Shown here in pieces: positions 1 to 7,805 of a DNA stretch of 53,742 bases. The notes beneath the pieces were generated by a model. It was not told the origin of the DNA. It did not search any database and saw nothing but the letters and a program-made list of their open reading frames with translations. This DNA is from JACKAL01 sp964400355 (GTDB taxonomy: Bacteria > Bdellovibrionota > Bdellovibrionia > Bdellovibrionales > JAGQZY01). How positions within the stretch are numbered: the stretch's first letter is position 1; each line of letters begins with the position of its first letter. The DNA lies in NCBI GenBank assembly GCA_964400355.1, contig CAYNTO010000022.1, positions 1-53,742 on the forward strand. The letters are read 5' to 3'. Made by a program: the position numbers and the translations under genes.

Positions 1-183
1 TTGTCCGAGGTTTCAAGTTCTGCGGGGGTGAATGTTGTGCTATTTGGCATCCGCACACTGATCAGGTTACTGATTTTTGTTTTTGAGGTTTGGCAATTGA
101 GGAGAAAGAGAGTTAAAGCTCCGGTTGCGGTGATTGTGATAATGTTTTTCATGTCGCCCTTACTTGAAATATTTTTTATGTAG
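1..183 (+). CDS. possible C-terminal end of a membrane protein (cut by window edge)
   Basis: An open frame runs from the window edge to a TAG at 181-183. The codon at position 1 is TTG, so this may be an internal codon of a gene that begins outside the window. About 60 residues are visible, with two hydrophobic stretches (around residues 11-30 and 42-59) separated by a basic segment (LRRKRVK), as in a membrane-protein tail. A strong hairpin with a T-run lies about 60 bases downstream, which supports a real transcript ending here. The product is not recognised, and the frame could be accidental. Confidence 0.3.
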   Translation: MSEVSSSAGVNVVLFGIRTLIRLLIFVFEVWQLRRKRVKAPVAVIVIMFFMSPLLEIFFM

Positions 184-240
184 CGTGCTGTCTCTCCATG
201 TTACCAAGCAAATGAACGCTGTAAATAGCTCTAGACCCGC

Positions 241-266
241 ACTGGATCCATGGTGGATCCAGTTTT
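241..266 (+). terminator. perfect hairpin followed by T-run
   Basis: A 10-base arm (ACTGGATCCA, 241-250), a 3-base loop and a perfect complementary arm (254-263) are followed directly by more T residues. This is a typical intrinsic terminator shape for the transcript entering from the left edge. It lies inside a 75-codon open frame (164-391), which argues that this frame is not a gene. Confidence 0.6.
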
Positions 267-394
267 CAGAGGTAAATCCGCGATTTTTGATCGGAGCTCT
301 TGGCCCTATCTCTGGGTTATTAATGGAGAGTGGAAAAGTATGGAGAGGTTACAGTTTTTTCACGACCAATAGATTGAGCCGTTGGTCTTGATTC

Positions 395-419
395 GGGTCT
401 AGTCGAGCCCATTTTTTTT
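395..419 (+). terminator. second hairpin plus T8 run
   Basis: A short GC stem (GGGTC pairing with GAGCCC, one bulged base) is followed by ATTTTTTTT. It probably works as a second terminator isolating the FecR operon that starts at 464. The stem is short, so this is less certain than the hairpin at 241. Confidence 0.45.
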
Positions 420-463
420 AACGCAAAAACGGATTTTTACCGAAAAGAATCAGGGAGATAACC

Positions 464-2581
464 ATGAATCGAAATATAAAACGAGTCGCTTTTGCTTTGA
501 TCGTATCTGCGGGTTCCTTTTTTGGAACGGTCATTTGGTTTAAATCAGGGCAACTCGAGTCGCGCGTGAGCAACAGTCAACCCATCGCAACGCTCAAAGA
601 ATCCAAACTCGAAGTTCAGCGCAAACCGCAACGCCGGGTTATTTGGGAAAACGTGAACAAAAATGACAATCTGTTTGCCGGTGAAACAGTGCGCACATCA
701 ACGAATGCGGAAGCAGAAATTCTCCTGATCAAATCCAACACAATAATCAAACTCGAGTCCGACTCCCAGGTGATTCTCGAGGAGAACGAAAAGGGTTTGA
801 GTTTAAACTTTTTGGAAGGAAATCTTTACGTCCAGTCTTCTGGTCAAGCGGGTGACGATGCCATTACACTTAAAAGCGGAAACAGTGAGCTTAAGTTAAA
901 TTCCGCCGATCTGAGTCTCTCCAAAGAGCAATCGGGTGCTGTAAGTATGGCCGTTTTTAAGGGCCAAGCCGAACTCCAGCAGGGTGGTAAAAAAATTGCT
1001 CTCGATAAGGAAACCTCTGCCACATTGTCGGGCGATACGTTGAGTGTGGATAAAGACCGCATTCAGATAACATGGCCAAAGGTTAACGAAACTGTGTTAT
1101 TAAACTTGGTGCGCAATGAACCACTTGAAGTGCGCTTTAAGGCACTGCCTCCCGGTTACACTGTGGGTGTGGAATGGGGCAAATCGCGGAGCAAATTACA
1201 ACCTCTCCAAGTGACTGCAGCTGGCGATCAGGGCCGCTTGCAGGTGGAGTCCAAATCCGGTCAGTGGTACATGAAGGTCGTTGCCACCTCGAGCGATCCC
1301 GCGCTCCCACCAATGTCGTCGATTGTTTTTGCTGTTAAAATTGATCCAAAGGCGGCGCCGACGCTCGTCGAACCAATTGCTGCTGAACCGTTCATCAAGG
1401 GCGCAAGTGATGGCGCAGTAAAGTTTCGTTGGACGGCTCCCCACAAATATTTGAGCCAAGTTCTCGAAGTAGCAAGCGACAAAAATTTTAAAGACATAAA
1501 AATCAAACGCACGTTCGAAGATTCAACTGCCAAACACGATGAGACATTGCCTGAGGGTTGGTACTTTTGGCGCGTAACGGGCTACATCGACTCGCAAGGA
1601 AAACAAGAAGCGCTCACTAGTCCCATCGTGCGGTTTATGGCCAAGGACAAATGGGAATTGCAGCCACCGGTTTTGTCGTGGCCGTCGCCGGGACAATTGT
1701 TGACCTATGGAAGCACGCAAAGAGAGGGTGTGATCCTCAAGTGGCAAGCGCCAAGCGGTGTGCAAAAATTCGAAATTCAAATGTTTAAAAAGAACGGCAC
1801 TGCCTGGGAGACGATACAAGACAAACAAGTGGATGTTGCGATTGCTCCGGTAGTAGATCCGAAGCCTGGTCAGTACCGCTGGCGCGTGGCGAGCGTACAC
1901 CCTGAGACTGGCGCAAAAAAATACTCCAAGGATTCTCAGTTCGTAATTGGTGATATTCCAAAAATCGACTGGGCCGATACTTCGAGTCTTTATGAATTCA
2001 CCACCGAGAAGCCGACGTTGCGAGCGCAATGGAAAGCACTTGAGCGCGCGCCGAGCAAGTACCGCTTTCGCGTTCAGAGCGCCGACAAACCCGCAGAAAA
2101 ATCGCCTGACGATTGGTCCACGACAGAGGAAAGTTCTATCGAGAAAGAACTACCCGCAGAAGGCCAGTATACAGCCTTCGTAGAAGCCGTGAATGAGCGA
2201 GGCCAAGTGATCGCGCAGAGTGAAGGTAAAGCGGTAACTGTGAAGAAGTTTTTATTACTACCTCCACCCAACTGGTCCTCTAACACACCAGAGACATTAC
2301 AGACCGATGCCAAAGGCAATTTGTCATTTGCATGGGAGCCAGTGAGTGGCGCCGAAGAGTACGTTATGGTGATCGAAGATTTCTCCGGCAAGAAAACCCA
2401 GCAGCGCCTGCGCCGAACAACGGCATCGGTGAGCAAACTGACTCCAGGTCAATACAAGGTGCATTTACGTTCCGTCGATTCTAAAAAACGCGTAGGCGAC
2501 AAGGCCAACACCAAAGCTCTAGTGGTTCCAGCAACCAGTGATATCAACGCACCCAAATTTAAGAGTATGAAGGTGAAATGA
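464..2581 (+). CDS. FecR-domain envelope protein with fibronectin-like repeats
   Basis: The 705-residue protein has a short basic N-terminus and one hydrophobic segment (about residues 9-27), so it is exported or anchored in the inner membrane. Residues of about 60-195 match the FecR-type domain, including GETVRTSTNAEAEI and a series of short beta strands. The rest is built of repeated beta-sandwich-like units of about 100 residues ending in motifs such as YFWRV, YRWRV and YKVHLRSV, as in fibronectin type III or bacterial Ig-like modules. The start has a good ribosome site (AGGGAG). It overlaps the next gene by 4 bp (ATGA), so the two are translationally coupled. Outside iron-siderophore operons, FecR domains commonly sit in cell-surface scaffolding proteins. 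No FecA or sigma factor is nearby, so a role in iron signalling is unlikely. Confidence 0.75.
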   Translation: MNRNIKRVAFALIVSAGSFFGTVIWFKSGQLESRVSNSQPIATLKESKLEVQRKPQRRVIWENVNKNDNLFAGETVRTSTNAEAEILLIKSNTIIKLESDSQVILEENEKGLSLNFLEGNLYVQSSGQAGDDAITLKSGNSELKLNSADLSLSKEQSGAVSMAVFKGQAELQQGGKKIALDKETSATLSGDTLSVDKDRIQITWPKVNETVLLNLVRNEPLEVRFKALPPGYTVGVEWGKSRSKLQPLQVTAAGDQGRLQVESKSGQWYMKVVATSSDPALPPMSSIVFAVKIDPKAAPTLVEPIAAEPFIKGASDGAVKFRWTAPHKYLSQVLEVASDKNFKDIKIKRTFEDSTAKHDETLPEGWYFWRVTGYIDSQGKQEALTSPIVRFMAKDKWELQPPVLSWPSPGQLLTYGSTQREGVILKWQAPSGVQKFEIQMFKKNGTAWETIQDKQVDVAIAPVVDPKPGQYRWRVASVHPETGAKKYSKDSQFVIGDIPKIDWADTSSLYEFTTEKPTLRAQWKALERAPSKYRFRVQSADKPAEKSPDDWSTTEESSIEKELPAEGQYTAFVEAVNERGQVIAQSEGKAVTVKKFLLLPPPNWSSNTPETLQTDAKGNLSFAWEPVSGAEEYVMVIEDFSGKKTQQRLRRTTASVSKLTPGQYKVHLRSVDSKKRVGDKANTKALVVPATSDINAPKFKSMKVK

Positions 2582-4197
2582 TCCTACGCCTGACGTATCT
2601 CCTTATTCTCTTCGTGTTACTCGCTGGATATATGGATCCAGCTGAGGCACAAAATCGTGTTCGACGGAATGTTGAGATCGAGTGGGAGAGTATTGAAGAT
2701 GCCAGCGGCTATGAGATTCAGGTGACACAAAAGGATGCCCCATCCAAAAAGCCTTTGGTGTTTAAAACCACCGAGGCCAAATGGACAGCCACCATTAAGC
2801 CCGGCGTCTATATTATGCAATTGCGTGCGTTCGATGATCGCGGTGTTCCTGGTTCTTGGTCACCGGGTTCGGAACTTTTAGTAAAGTTGCCGTCGATCTT
2901 TCCTGTTAAGCCAGAAAGCAATCAAATCCAGCAGTCGAAGGATCCGCAAAATCATTCGGTGGATTTTTCCTGGGAGAAAGTACCTGGCGCGGCAAAATAC
3001 AAATTTACGGTAACCGCTGAAGACGCGTCCTGGACTTACGAAAAGGAGTTGGAGGACACCTCTATAACTGTAGATGTGCCGGTGGCGAATGGCTTTAAGT
3101 GGGAAGTGGTTGCTTATGATCCCAAGGGTGAAGAGGGTGATCGCTGGAAAATCCCTGAAATGTTTGAGGTTCATGGGCCGGCGATTAAAACTCCCACAAT
3201 CGAAAAACCAATGTCCCAATACATCCGCGACATCCGTTGGAGCGAGCCCGATTACGCAAAGAACTACCGCTACGATTTAAATTATTACAATAAGAAGAAG
3301 AAAAAATGGGAAGTGGTGGAGAGCCGCGCGGGGCTCACGGAATCAGTATTGCCCATAGACTCCTCGCGCCCGTCGGGAAGTTATCGTTTGATCGTGACCG
3401 CTCAGAGCGAGCGTCGTGAAGATTCACCCTATGCCAAGCTCGATTTTAAAATGAAGGGCGGCTTCCGCACACCGGCATCGCTCAATACCGCGATCTTGCG
3501 CGACTCGATCACTAAGCCCACAAACTTTTATTTTATCGGGAGCTACTTCGTCACCCAGGCGCAATACGAATTCGTGAACTACGATGATCTGGCCAACGTG
3601 TCGTTTGATGCTTTAGGTTCTGTGGGGCGTTTGGGAATGGGGTATCAAGGAAAAAACTCCAATTGGGGCGGCTTTGCCATTGCCGATATGAGCACGTTTA
3701 TTATCGGCGGCAAGAATTTTAATTTTACATCGATAGAGTTGCACGCCACGCGCAGTGTTCGCGCGGGGAGAGCTGGTCAGTTTTTAATTGGCGCAGGAGT
3801 GTACTCTCGAGAAATTCCAATTGTCGAAGGCACTCCAGCAGAAGGTTTCAGCGGTGCGGGCAAGGTGAGCACCATGGGCCCACATGTAGGATTCACTTAC
3901 TGGGTGCCGGTGAGCGATCGTTACGGACTGCAAATGAATGGCCGCGTGTATTACTCCATGTCTGGCTCTGCCCCCATCGGCGACGTGGAAGCCACAATGT
4001 CCTATCAGGCGGGAATACTGGGAAGTTACCGCATGGGCTCTTCGTGGATGGGATACATGGGCTACGCCTACCGCGCCGACAATGTCAGTTACGATTCCAA
4101 CGGCGGAAACGCACTGTCGTTTGCACGCCCTGGGCAAAAAAACGAAGTGAATTTTCAGGGGCATTTTCTAAACATGATCTTCGAGTATAGCTTTTAA
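2578..4197 (+). CDS. outer-membrane protein with Fn3-like repeats and C-terminal barrel
   Basis: The 539-residue protein has an N-terminal signal peptide (LLILFVLLAGYMDPAEA). Three or so fibronectin-like units with SGYEIQV, AKYKFTVTA and YRYDLNYY strands occupy roughly residues 27-290. The last 230 residues alternate polar and aromatic residues and end in EYSF, the terminal-Phe signature of an outer-membrane beta barrel. It overlaps the FecR gene by 4 bp and probably forms a surface complex with it. The stop codon TAA (4195-4197) is partly supplied by an inserted IS element. Without the IS the frame would end at TAG one codon position later in the joined sequence, so the protein is unchanged by the insertion. 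Specific function is unknown. Confidence 0.65.
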   Translation: MILRLTYLLILFVLLAGYMDPAEAQNRVRRNVEIEWESIEDASGYEIQVTQKDAPSKKPLVFKTTEAKWTATIKPGVYIMQLRAFDDRGVPGSWSPGSELLVKLPSIFPVKPESNQIQQSKDPQNHSVDFSWEKVPGAAKYKFTVTAEDASWTYEKELEDTSITVDVPVANGFKWEVVAYDPKGEEGDRWKIPEMFEVHGPAIKTPTIEKPMSQYIRDIRWSEPDYAKNYRYDLNYYNKKKKKWEVVESRAGLTESVLPIDSSRPSGSYRLIVTAQSERREDSPYAKLDFKMKGGFRTPASLNTAILRDSITKPTNFYFIGSYFVTQAQYEFVNYDDLANVSFDALGSVGRLGMGYQGKNSNWGGFAIADMSTFIIGGKNFNFTSIELHATRSVRAGRAGQFLIGAGVYSREIPIVEGTPAEGFSGAGKVSTMGPHVGFTYWVPVSDRYGLQMNGRVYYSMSGSAPIGDVEATMSYQAGILGSYRMGSSWMGYMGYAYRADNVSYDSNGGNALSFARPGQKNEVNFQGHFLNMIFEYSF

Positions 4198-4219
4198 ACT
4201 GGCCCCTTAAGTTGTGCTT
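4196..4219 (+). repeat. IS left terminal inverted repeat
   Basis: The 24-base end begins AAACTGGCCCC and matches the complement of 5133-5156 with three mismatches (positions 7, 14 and 17 of the repeat). It contains the stop codon of the transposase gene. Confidence 0.8.
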
Positions 4220-5155
4220 AAATTACGATTATGCTTCATGGCATAGATCATTATATGTGCCCTGAGCCTTTCACGCTTTTTCGTCGTGCACCAGGTTTTG
4301 CGAAACAATCTATTTATGTTCGCTCGCATCATCGCACACGTGTGGTTTAAGCTAAAAATTGGATCCCACTTTAACTTTTTAAGCTCCCCCTGACCTGTCA
4401 CAGCACCTCGTCCACCGAGTACCGTCTCATAGTGTGCATTGGGAAAATATTTTCTAACATCCGGGGCGTAATGAGGGTTGGAGTCTGAACGAATCGTCGC
4501 ATAGGGGTTAATCAGTTTTTGAGCACGAGCGAAAAGCCTTTTCCTTGCAGATGCGCGGTGATCTTTTCTGTATCCATATTTCTTCAGAGCCTTTTTTGAC
4601 AAGTGTCCCTTGGCCGGCATTTGCGATACTTCAAAATCTAATATTCGGCGAGTTTTATATTCCACCATTAATGTCACAGAAATCGGCTTAAGCTTCGTGT
4701 GCTCGAATGTTTCTAAGTCATCAAACTCAACCTCAGAAGCAAGAGCTGCACGCCTATTGCTGGCGTAGAACTTCTTCTCCGCCACGCTGCTTAGAAAAAG
4801 AAACTTTCTCACCACAGTTTTGCGATTGAGTTTAAGGCTTCTTGCAATCTCGCGCTGACTCATCCCACCAGAAATAAGCCTACGTAAGACCTCATTTTTG
4901 TGACGCTTCTTTTGTAGAAAACACGGATGGTTTGTAGCCGAGGAAAAGGACAAGCGACACATTTTGCACCAGAATCTCGATACCCGCTGGCCATCCGAGC
5001 GCCGATAAAATGATCCTTTGCGGATTATTCGACCGTATTTTAACTTTTTATTTTTTGATTCAAAGCATTTGGGGCAACGTGATTGCATAGTATTGAGTAA
5101 TGCATACACAGTGCCTGAGCTTGGTGATGAAAAAGCACAGCTAAAGGGGGCAGTT
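4197..5155 (-). mobile_element. IS1-like insertion sequence with terminal inverted repeats
   Basis: The element is about 960 bp and holds a single transposase gene. Its ends are inverted repeats matching at 21 of 24 positions (4196-4219 against the complement of 5133-5156). The trinucleotide TTA flanks both ends (4194-4196 and 5156-5158), consistent with a 3-bp target duplication, though the AT-rich junction leaves the exact boundary uncertain by 1-2 bases. Removing the element and one TTA joins the two flanking genes into convergent frames with overlapping stops. Confidence 0.8.
4207..5088 (-). CDS. IS1-like transposase
   Basis: The protein of about 293 residues begins with a zinc-ribbon (CPKC, then CKMC about 40 residues later). 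A helix-turn-helix follows (SQREIARSLKLNRKTVVRKF), then a catalytic-type domain with Asp candidates in FDDLETFEH and IRSDSNPHY. The C-terminal segment ANINRLFRKTWCTTKK resembles the end of IS1 InsB (RTHIKRLNRKT). At the place where InsB carries its catalytic Glu this protein has Asn-His (LNHT), which may be normal for its subfamily or may mean an inactive enzyme. ATG 5088 was chosen because the zinc-ribbon starts there; an in-frame GTG at 5109 is an alternative. The frame is intact and the gene fills the element. Confidence 0.75.
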   Translation of the reverse strand: MQSRCPKCFESKNKKLKYGRIIRKGSFYRRSDGQRVSRFWCKMCRLSFSSATNHPCFLQKKRHKNEVLRRLISGGMSQREIARSLKLNRKTVVRKFLFLSSVAEKKFYASNRRAALASEVEFDDLETFEHTKLKPISVTLMVEYKTRRILDFEVSQMPAKGHLSKKALKKYGYRKDHRASARKRLFARAQKLINPYATIRSDSNPHYAPDVRKYFPNAHYETVLGGRGAVTGQGELKKLKWDPIFSLNHTCAMMRANINRLFRKTWCTTKKRERLRAHIMIYAMKHNRNLSTT

Positions 5156-5156
5156 T
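5133..5156 (-). repeat. IS right terminal inverted repeat
   Basis: Read on the minus strand this end begins AAACTGCCCCC and matches the left end at 21 of 24 positions. It lies upstream of the transposase start. Confidence 0.8.
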
Positions 5157-7015
5157 TAGGCGACTTTCACTTTATCGGCAGCTTCCGCATCGTAATCACT
5201 GTACGGTGTGCGCACAATAACAGGATTCTTCTGCTCATCGTAGTAGCCGACCACTTTGTAGAGTTTGAGCGGTTCGCTCTTACCTTTAACCTCTACCTTA
5301 CCAGCCTCTTGCACGATAAATTCGTCTTTAACGAAGTCAGCTAAAGTATCGCTCAATAAAAAATCAGTTCCAAATGCTTTCGTGGAAGATTCGATGCGCG
5401 AGGCTTGGTTGACCGTGTCTCCGATCACCGTGTACTCCATCCGTTCCGATGAGCCCACAGTGCCCGAAATGGCCTCACCACGATGCAAACCAATTCCTAT
5501 CTTTAAAGGAACCTGGCCTCGGCCTTCGCGCAATTCATTGAGTACCTGAAGCGCTTGGCGCATCTCGATGCACGCTTTCACCGCATTCTGCGGATCGCGC
5601 TCAGTGCTGTTGGGCGCGCCCCACACCGCCATGATCGCATCACCAATAAATTTATCCACAACGCCACCGTTTTTATTAATGATTCCCACCATTATTTGGA
5701 AATACTCGTTGAGCATGCTCACCACTTCTTCGGGAGTGTGACCCTCGGAAAATTTGGTAAAATCCCGCACATCGGAAAAGAACACGGTTACAGTTTTTTT
5801 GCTTCCACCGAGCTGAAGATCGCCTTTTAGTAAATCCTCGGTCACGGAGGAGCCGTGGAACTTATTAAACATAGACTTCACTTTGTCGCGCTCGAGAAGA
5901 CCTTCGATCATGTGATTGAAGGCCTCGCCCAGTTCACCGACCTCGTCGCGTGAGCGCACATTGGCTTTTACAGAAAATTCGCCCTTCGCGACGCGATTGG
6001 CGAGGATTGCCAGATTCTCAATCGGAGTGGTCAGCGTGATCGAGAAAATAAAGATCAAAAAGAGTGCCACCGATACAATTCGGCCTGCGATGTAGTAGGC
6101 TTCGCGCTTCATCTTTTCTGCGGCTAACAAAATTTCGCCTGTGGAGGCTACTGCAAACACGGTGGCGCCAAAGTTTGTTTTGGCGGAGCCCGATATAAAG
6201 GACTCTCCTGTTGTGGCCTCGACAAAGTTCGTCTGACTCTGTTTGAGTTTGGAGGCCAATGCTGATTTCACCATGGCTTGGTCGGCCAGAGACTCGCGGA
6301 GCAGAACGCGCTTTTCATCCGAGTGAGCAAGGAGGCGTCCTTGATCGTCCACTAAAAATAGCGAAAAGATCGAATTGGTCGATTTGAACAGTTTTTGCAA
6401 CCGCTCCACACGAATGTCGGCAAGTACCACGTGAGTGACGACGCCGTACTCATCTTTAGCGAGAGGAAAACCAATGGTCAACAGCGGCACTTCTTTATCT
6501 TTTTCGCCGATAGTGGAATTGCGAATTTCGATGTGACCCTCTTTACCGTTAAATAAATCCTGGAGCGACACCATTTTTTGCACGTGCTGTGCGGAGCGGA
6601 GAATATCCACGTAGGTTTTATCTAAATCTTTCTTAAGCTCTTTTAGGTGAGTCTCATTCACCACACGTAGCGGTGCCATTTCTTTGTCGCGAAACACGAT
6701 GTCTACAGAAACGAGTTCGCGATCTTGCCCAAAGGTGAGATCCAGGGATTTTGCTTTTTCTTCGGGATTGCTCGAATCTTTTAATAGCAATGTAGCTACA
6801 ACTTTAATCTTATCGATGTAAGAGGTGAGGAGCGCTTCCACCTCTGACGATTTACCAGCGGATTGCTCAAGGCTCGACTGGCGCTGGCCATCGATAGAAA
6901 TAGATTCGAACTTGCCGGCGCTCTCACGCGCCAGAATAAACGTCGTAACCCCTAACAGGCCGATAGTCACCGTGATCAACTTTACAGAAATGGAGATGCG
7001 AAATTTATTTTTCAT
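5156..7015 (-). CDS. membrane-bound class III adenylate cyclase with sensor and HAMP domains
   Basis: The 619-residue protein converts ATP to cAMP, sensing an extracytoplasmic signal. It has a first membrane helix (about residues 8-27), a Cache-like sensor of about 260 residues, and a second helix (AGRIVSVALFLIFIFSITL). A HAMP linker follows (TPIENLAILANRVAKGEFSV to EAFNHMIEGL), then a guanylate/adenylate cyclase catalytic domain. Both metal-binding Asp motifs are present (FFSDVRDFT and FIGDAIMAVWG), as is the Lys of VDKFIGD, which usually selects adenine. ATG 7015 is the first codon before the membrane helix; the open frame continues upstream only through the assembly gap. It may be co-transcribed with the lipoprotein gene just upstream, whose apparent stop lies 1 base before this start. 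The stop lies at the IS end. Confidence 0.85.
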   Translation of the reverse strand: MKNKFRISISVKLITVTIGLLGVTTFILARESAGKFESISIDGQRQSSLEQSAGKSSEVEALLTSYIDKIKVVATLLLKDSSNPEEKAKSLDLTFGQDRELVSVDIVFRDKEMAPLRVVNETHLKELKKDLDKTYVDILRSAQHVQKMVSLQDLFNGKEGHIEIRNSTIGEKDKEVPLLTIGFPLAKDEYGVVTHVVLADIRVERLQKLFKSTNSIFSLFLVDDQGRLLAHSDEKRVLLRESLADQAMVKSALASKLKQSQTNFVEATTGESFISGSAKTNFGATVFAVASTGEILLAAEKMKREAYYIAGRIVSVALFLIFIFSITLTTPIENLAILANRVAKGEFSVKANVRSRDEVGELGEAFNHMIEGLLERDKVKSMFNKFHGSSVTEDLLKGDLQLGGSKKTVTVFFSDVRDFTKFSEGHTPEEVVSMLNEYFQIMVGIINKNGGVVDKFIGDAIMAVWGAPNSTERDPQNAVKACIEMRQALQVLNELREGRGQVPLKIGIGLHRGEAISGTVGSSERMEYTVIGDTVNQASRIESSTKAFGTDFLLSDTLADFVKDEFIVQEAGKVEVKGKSEPLKLYKVVGYYDEQKNPVIVRTPYSDYDAEAADKVKVA

Positions 7016-7016
7016 A

Positions 7017-7643
7017 CTATTGATATATCGGAGCTTTGCCTGATAAACCTGAAACAATCCAATGCGTNNNNNNNNNNNNNNNNNNNNNNNNNNNNNNNNN
7101 NNNNNNNNNNNNNNNNNNNNNNNNNNNNNNNNNNNNNNNNNNNNNNNNNNNNNNNNNNNNNNNNNNNCTGGTGATTTGTTTTTGTCCTTCTCCACCAACA
7201 AGAGTGGAATAGGTGATGCGAATACGGCTCGCCCGTGAAAGGCCCGCAGAGGTGACACCCTGAACATCGATCTCATAGATCATGCCTTCACTGGGGGTGA
7301 GTCCCAGATCTCTAAAGCTTTTCAGTTCAAACTCAAATTTTCCATTAGAGGCGCAGGTGATCGTGATCGGACTGCTGGTCATTTCGCGTAAGCTCAATGC
7401 GCTCACCGTTGTGTTGAGAGGTGTGGCTTTGAGATCGCGGATTTTTGGATCACACTCGCCCTTAATGAGAAAATTGTTGGCGTCACTTCCGGTAATTATG
7501 GATTTCGTTGTGATGCCCGAAAATGTGGGTTGCGGAATGCTGCTTTCGTCGATCACATCGAACGCCGGTGTACCCTTCGTGCAAGCTGCGGAAAAAAGCA
7601 AAGCAATTGCCGCAAAAATATATCTATAGAAAGCACTGCGCAT
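7017..7643 (-). CDS. lipoprotein, interrupted by assembly gap
   Basis: The N-terminal 160 residues are visible: a signal peptide with lipobox (ALLFSAAC) followed by a secreted, beta-rich sequence with bacterial Ig-like character (FEFELKSF, YEIDVQGVTSAGLSRASRIRITYST). The gene then runs into 100 Ns. After the gap a short in-frame tail (WIVSGLSGKAPIYQ) ends at TAG 7017-7019, but because the gap length is unknown it is uncertain that this tail belongs to the same frame. ATG 7643 was chosen over an upstream TTG because it begins the signal peptide. It lies in the same direction as the cyclase and probably in one operon. The function is unknown. Confidence 0.55.
   Translation of the reverse strand: MRSAFYRYIFAAIALLFSAACTKGTPAFDVIDESSIPQPTFSGITTKSIITGSDANNFLIKGECDPKIRDLKATPLNTTVSALSLREMTSSPITITCASNGKFEFELKSFRDLGLTPSEGMIYEIDVQGVTSAGLSRASRIRITYSTLVGGEGQKQITXXXXXXXXXXXXXXXXXXXXXXXXXXXXXXXXXXTHWIVSGLSGKAPIYQ
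7068..7167. other. assembly gap (100 N)
   Basis: Exactly 100 undetermined bases, the usual placeholder for a scaffold gap of unknown size. Sequence on the two sides should not be assumed to be 100 bases apart. Confidence 0.95.
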
Positions 7644-7805
7644 ACTCAGAGTTCGGCTCAAAGTCGGTAAAACTTAAAGCGATTGGATTCTAAGTATCGA
7701 TGTGAAACAAAAATTAATTATTTTTTAATTATGATGTATCAAATCGGGAGAATTCTTCATTTTTGTTAAACATCGCCGATGAGGACTTAGGCGGGAACTA
7801 TCAGA

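Noticed and set aside
164..391. 75-codon open frame near the left edge
   Set aside because: It contains the strong terminator-type hairpin at 241-266, has no ribosome site and no protein-like composition.
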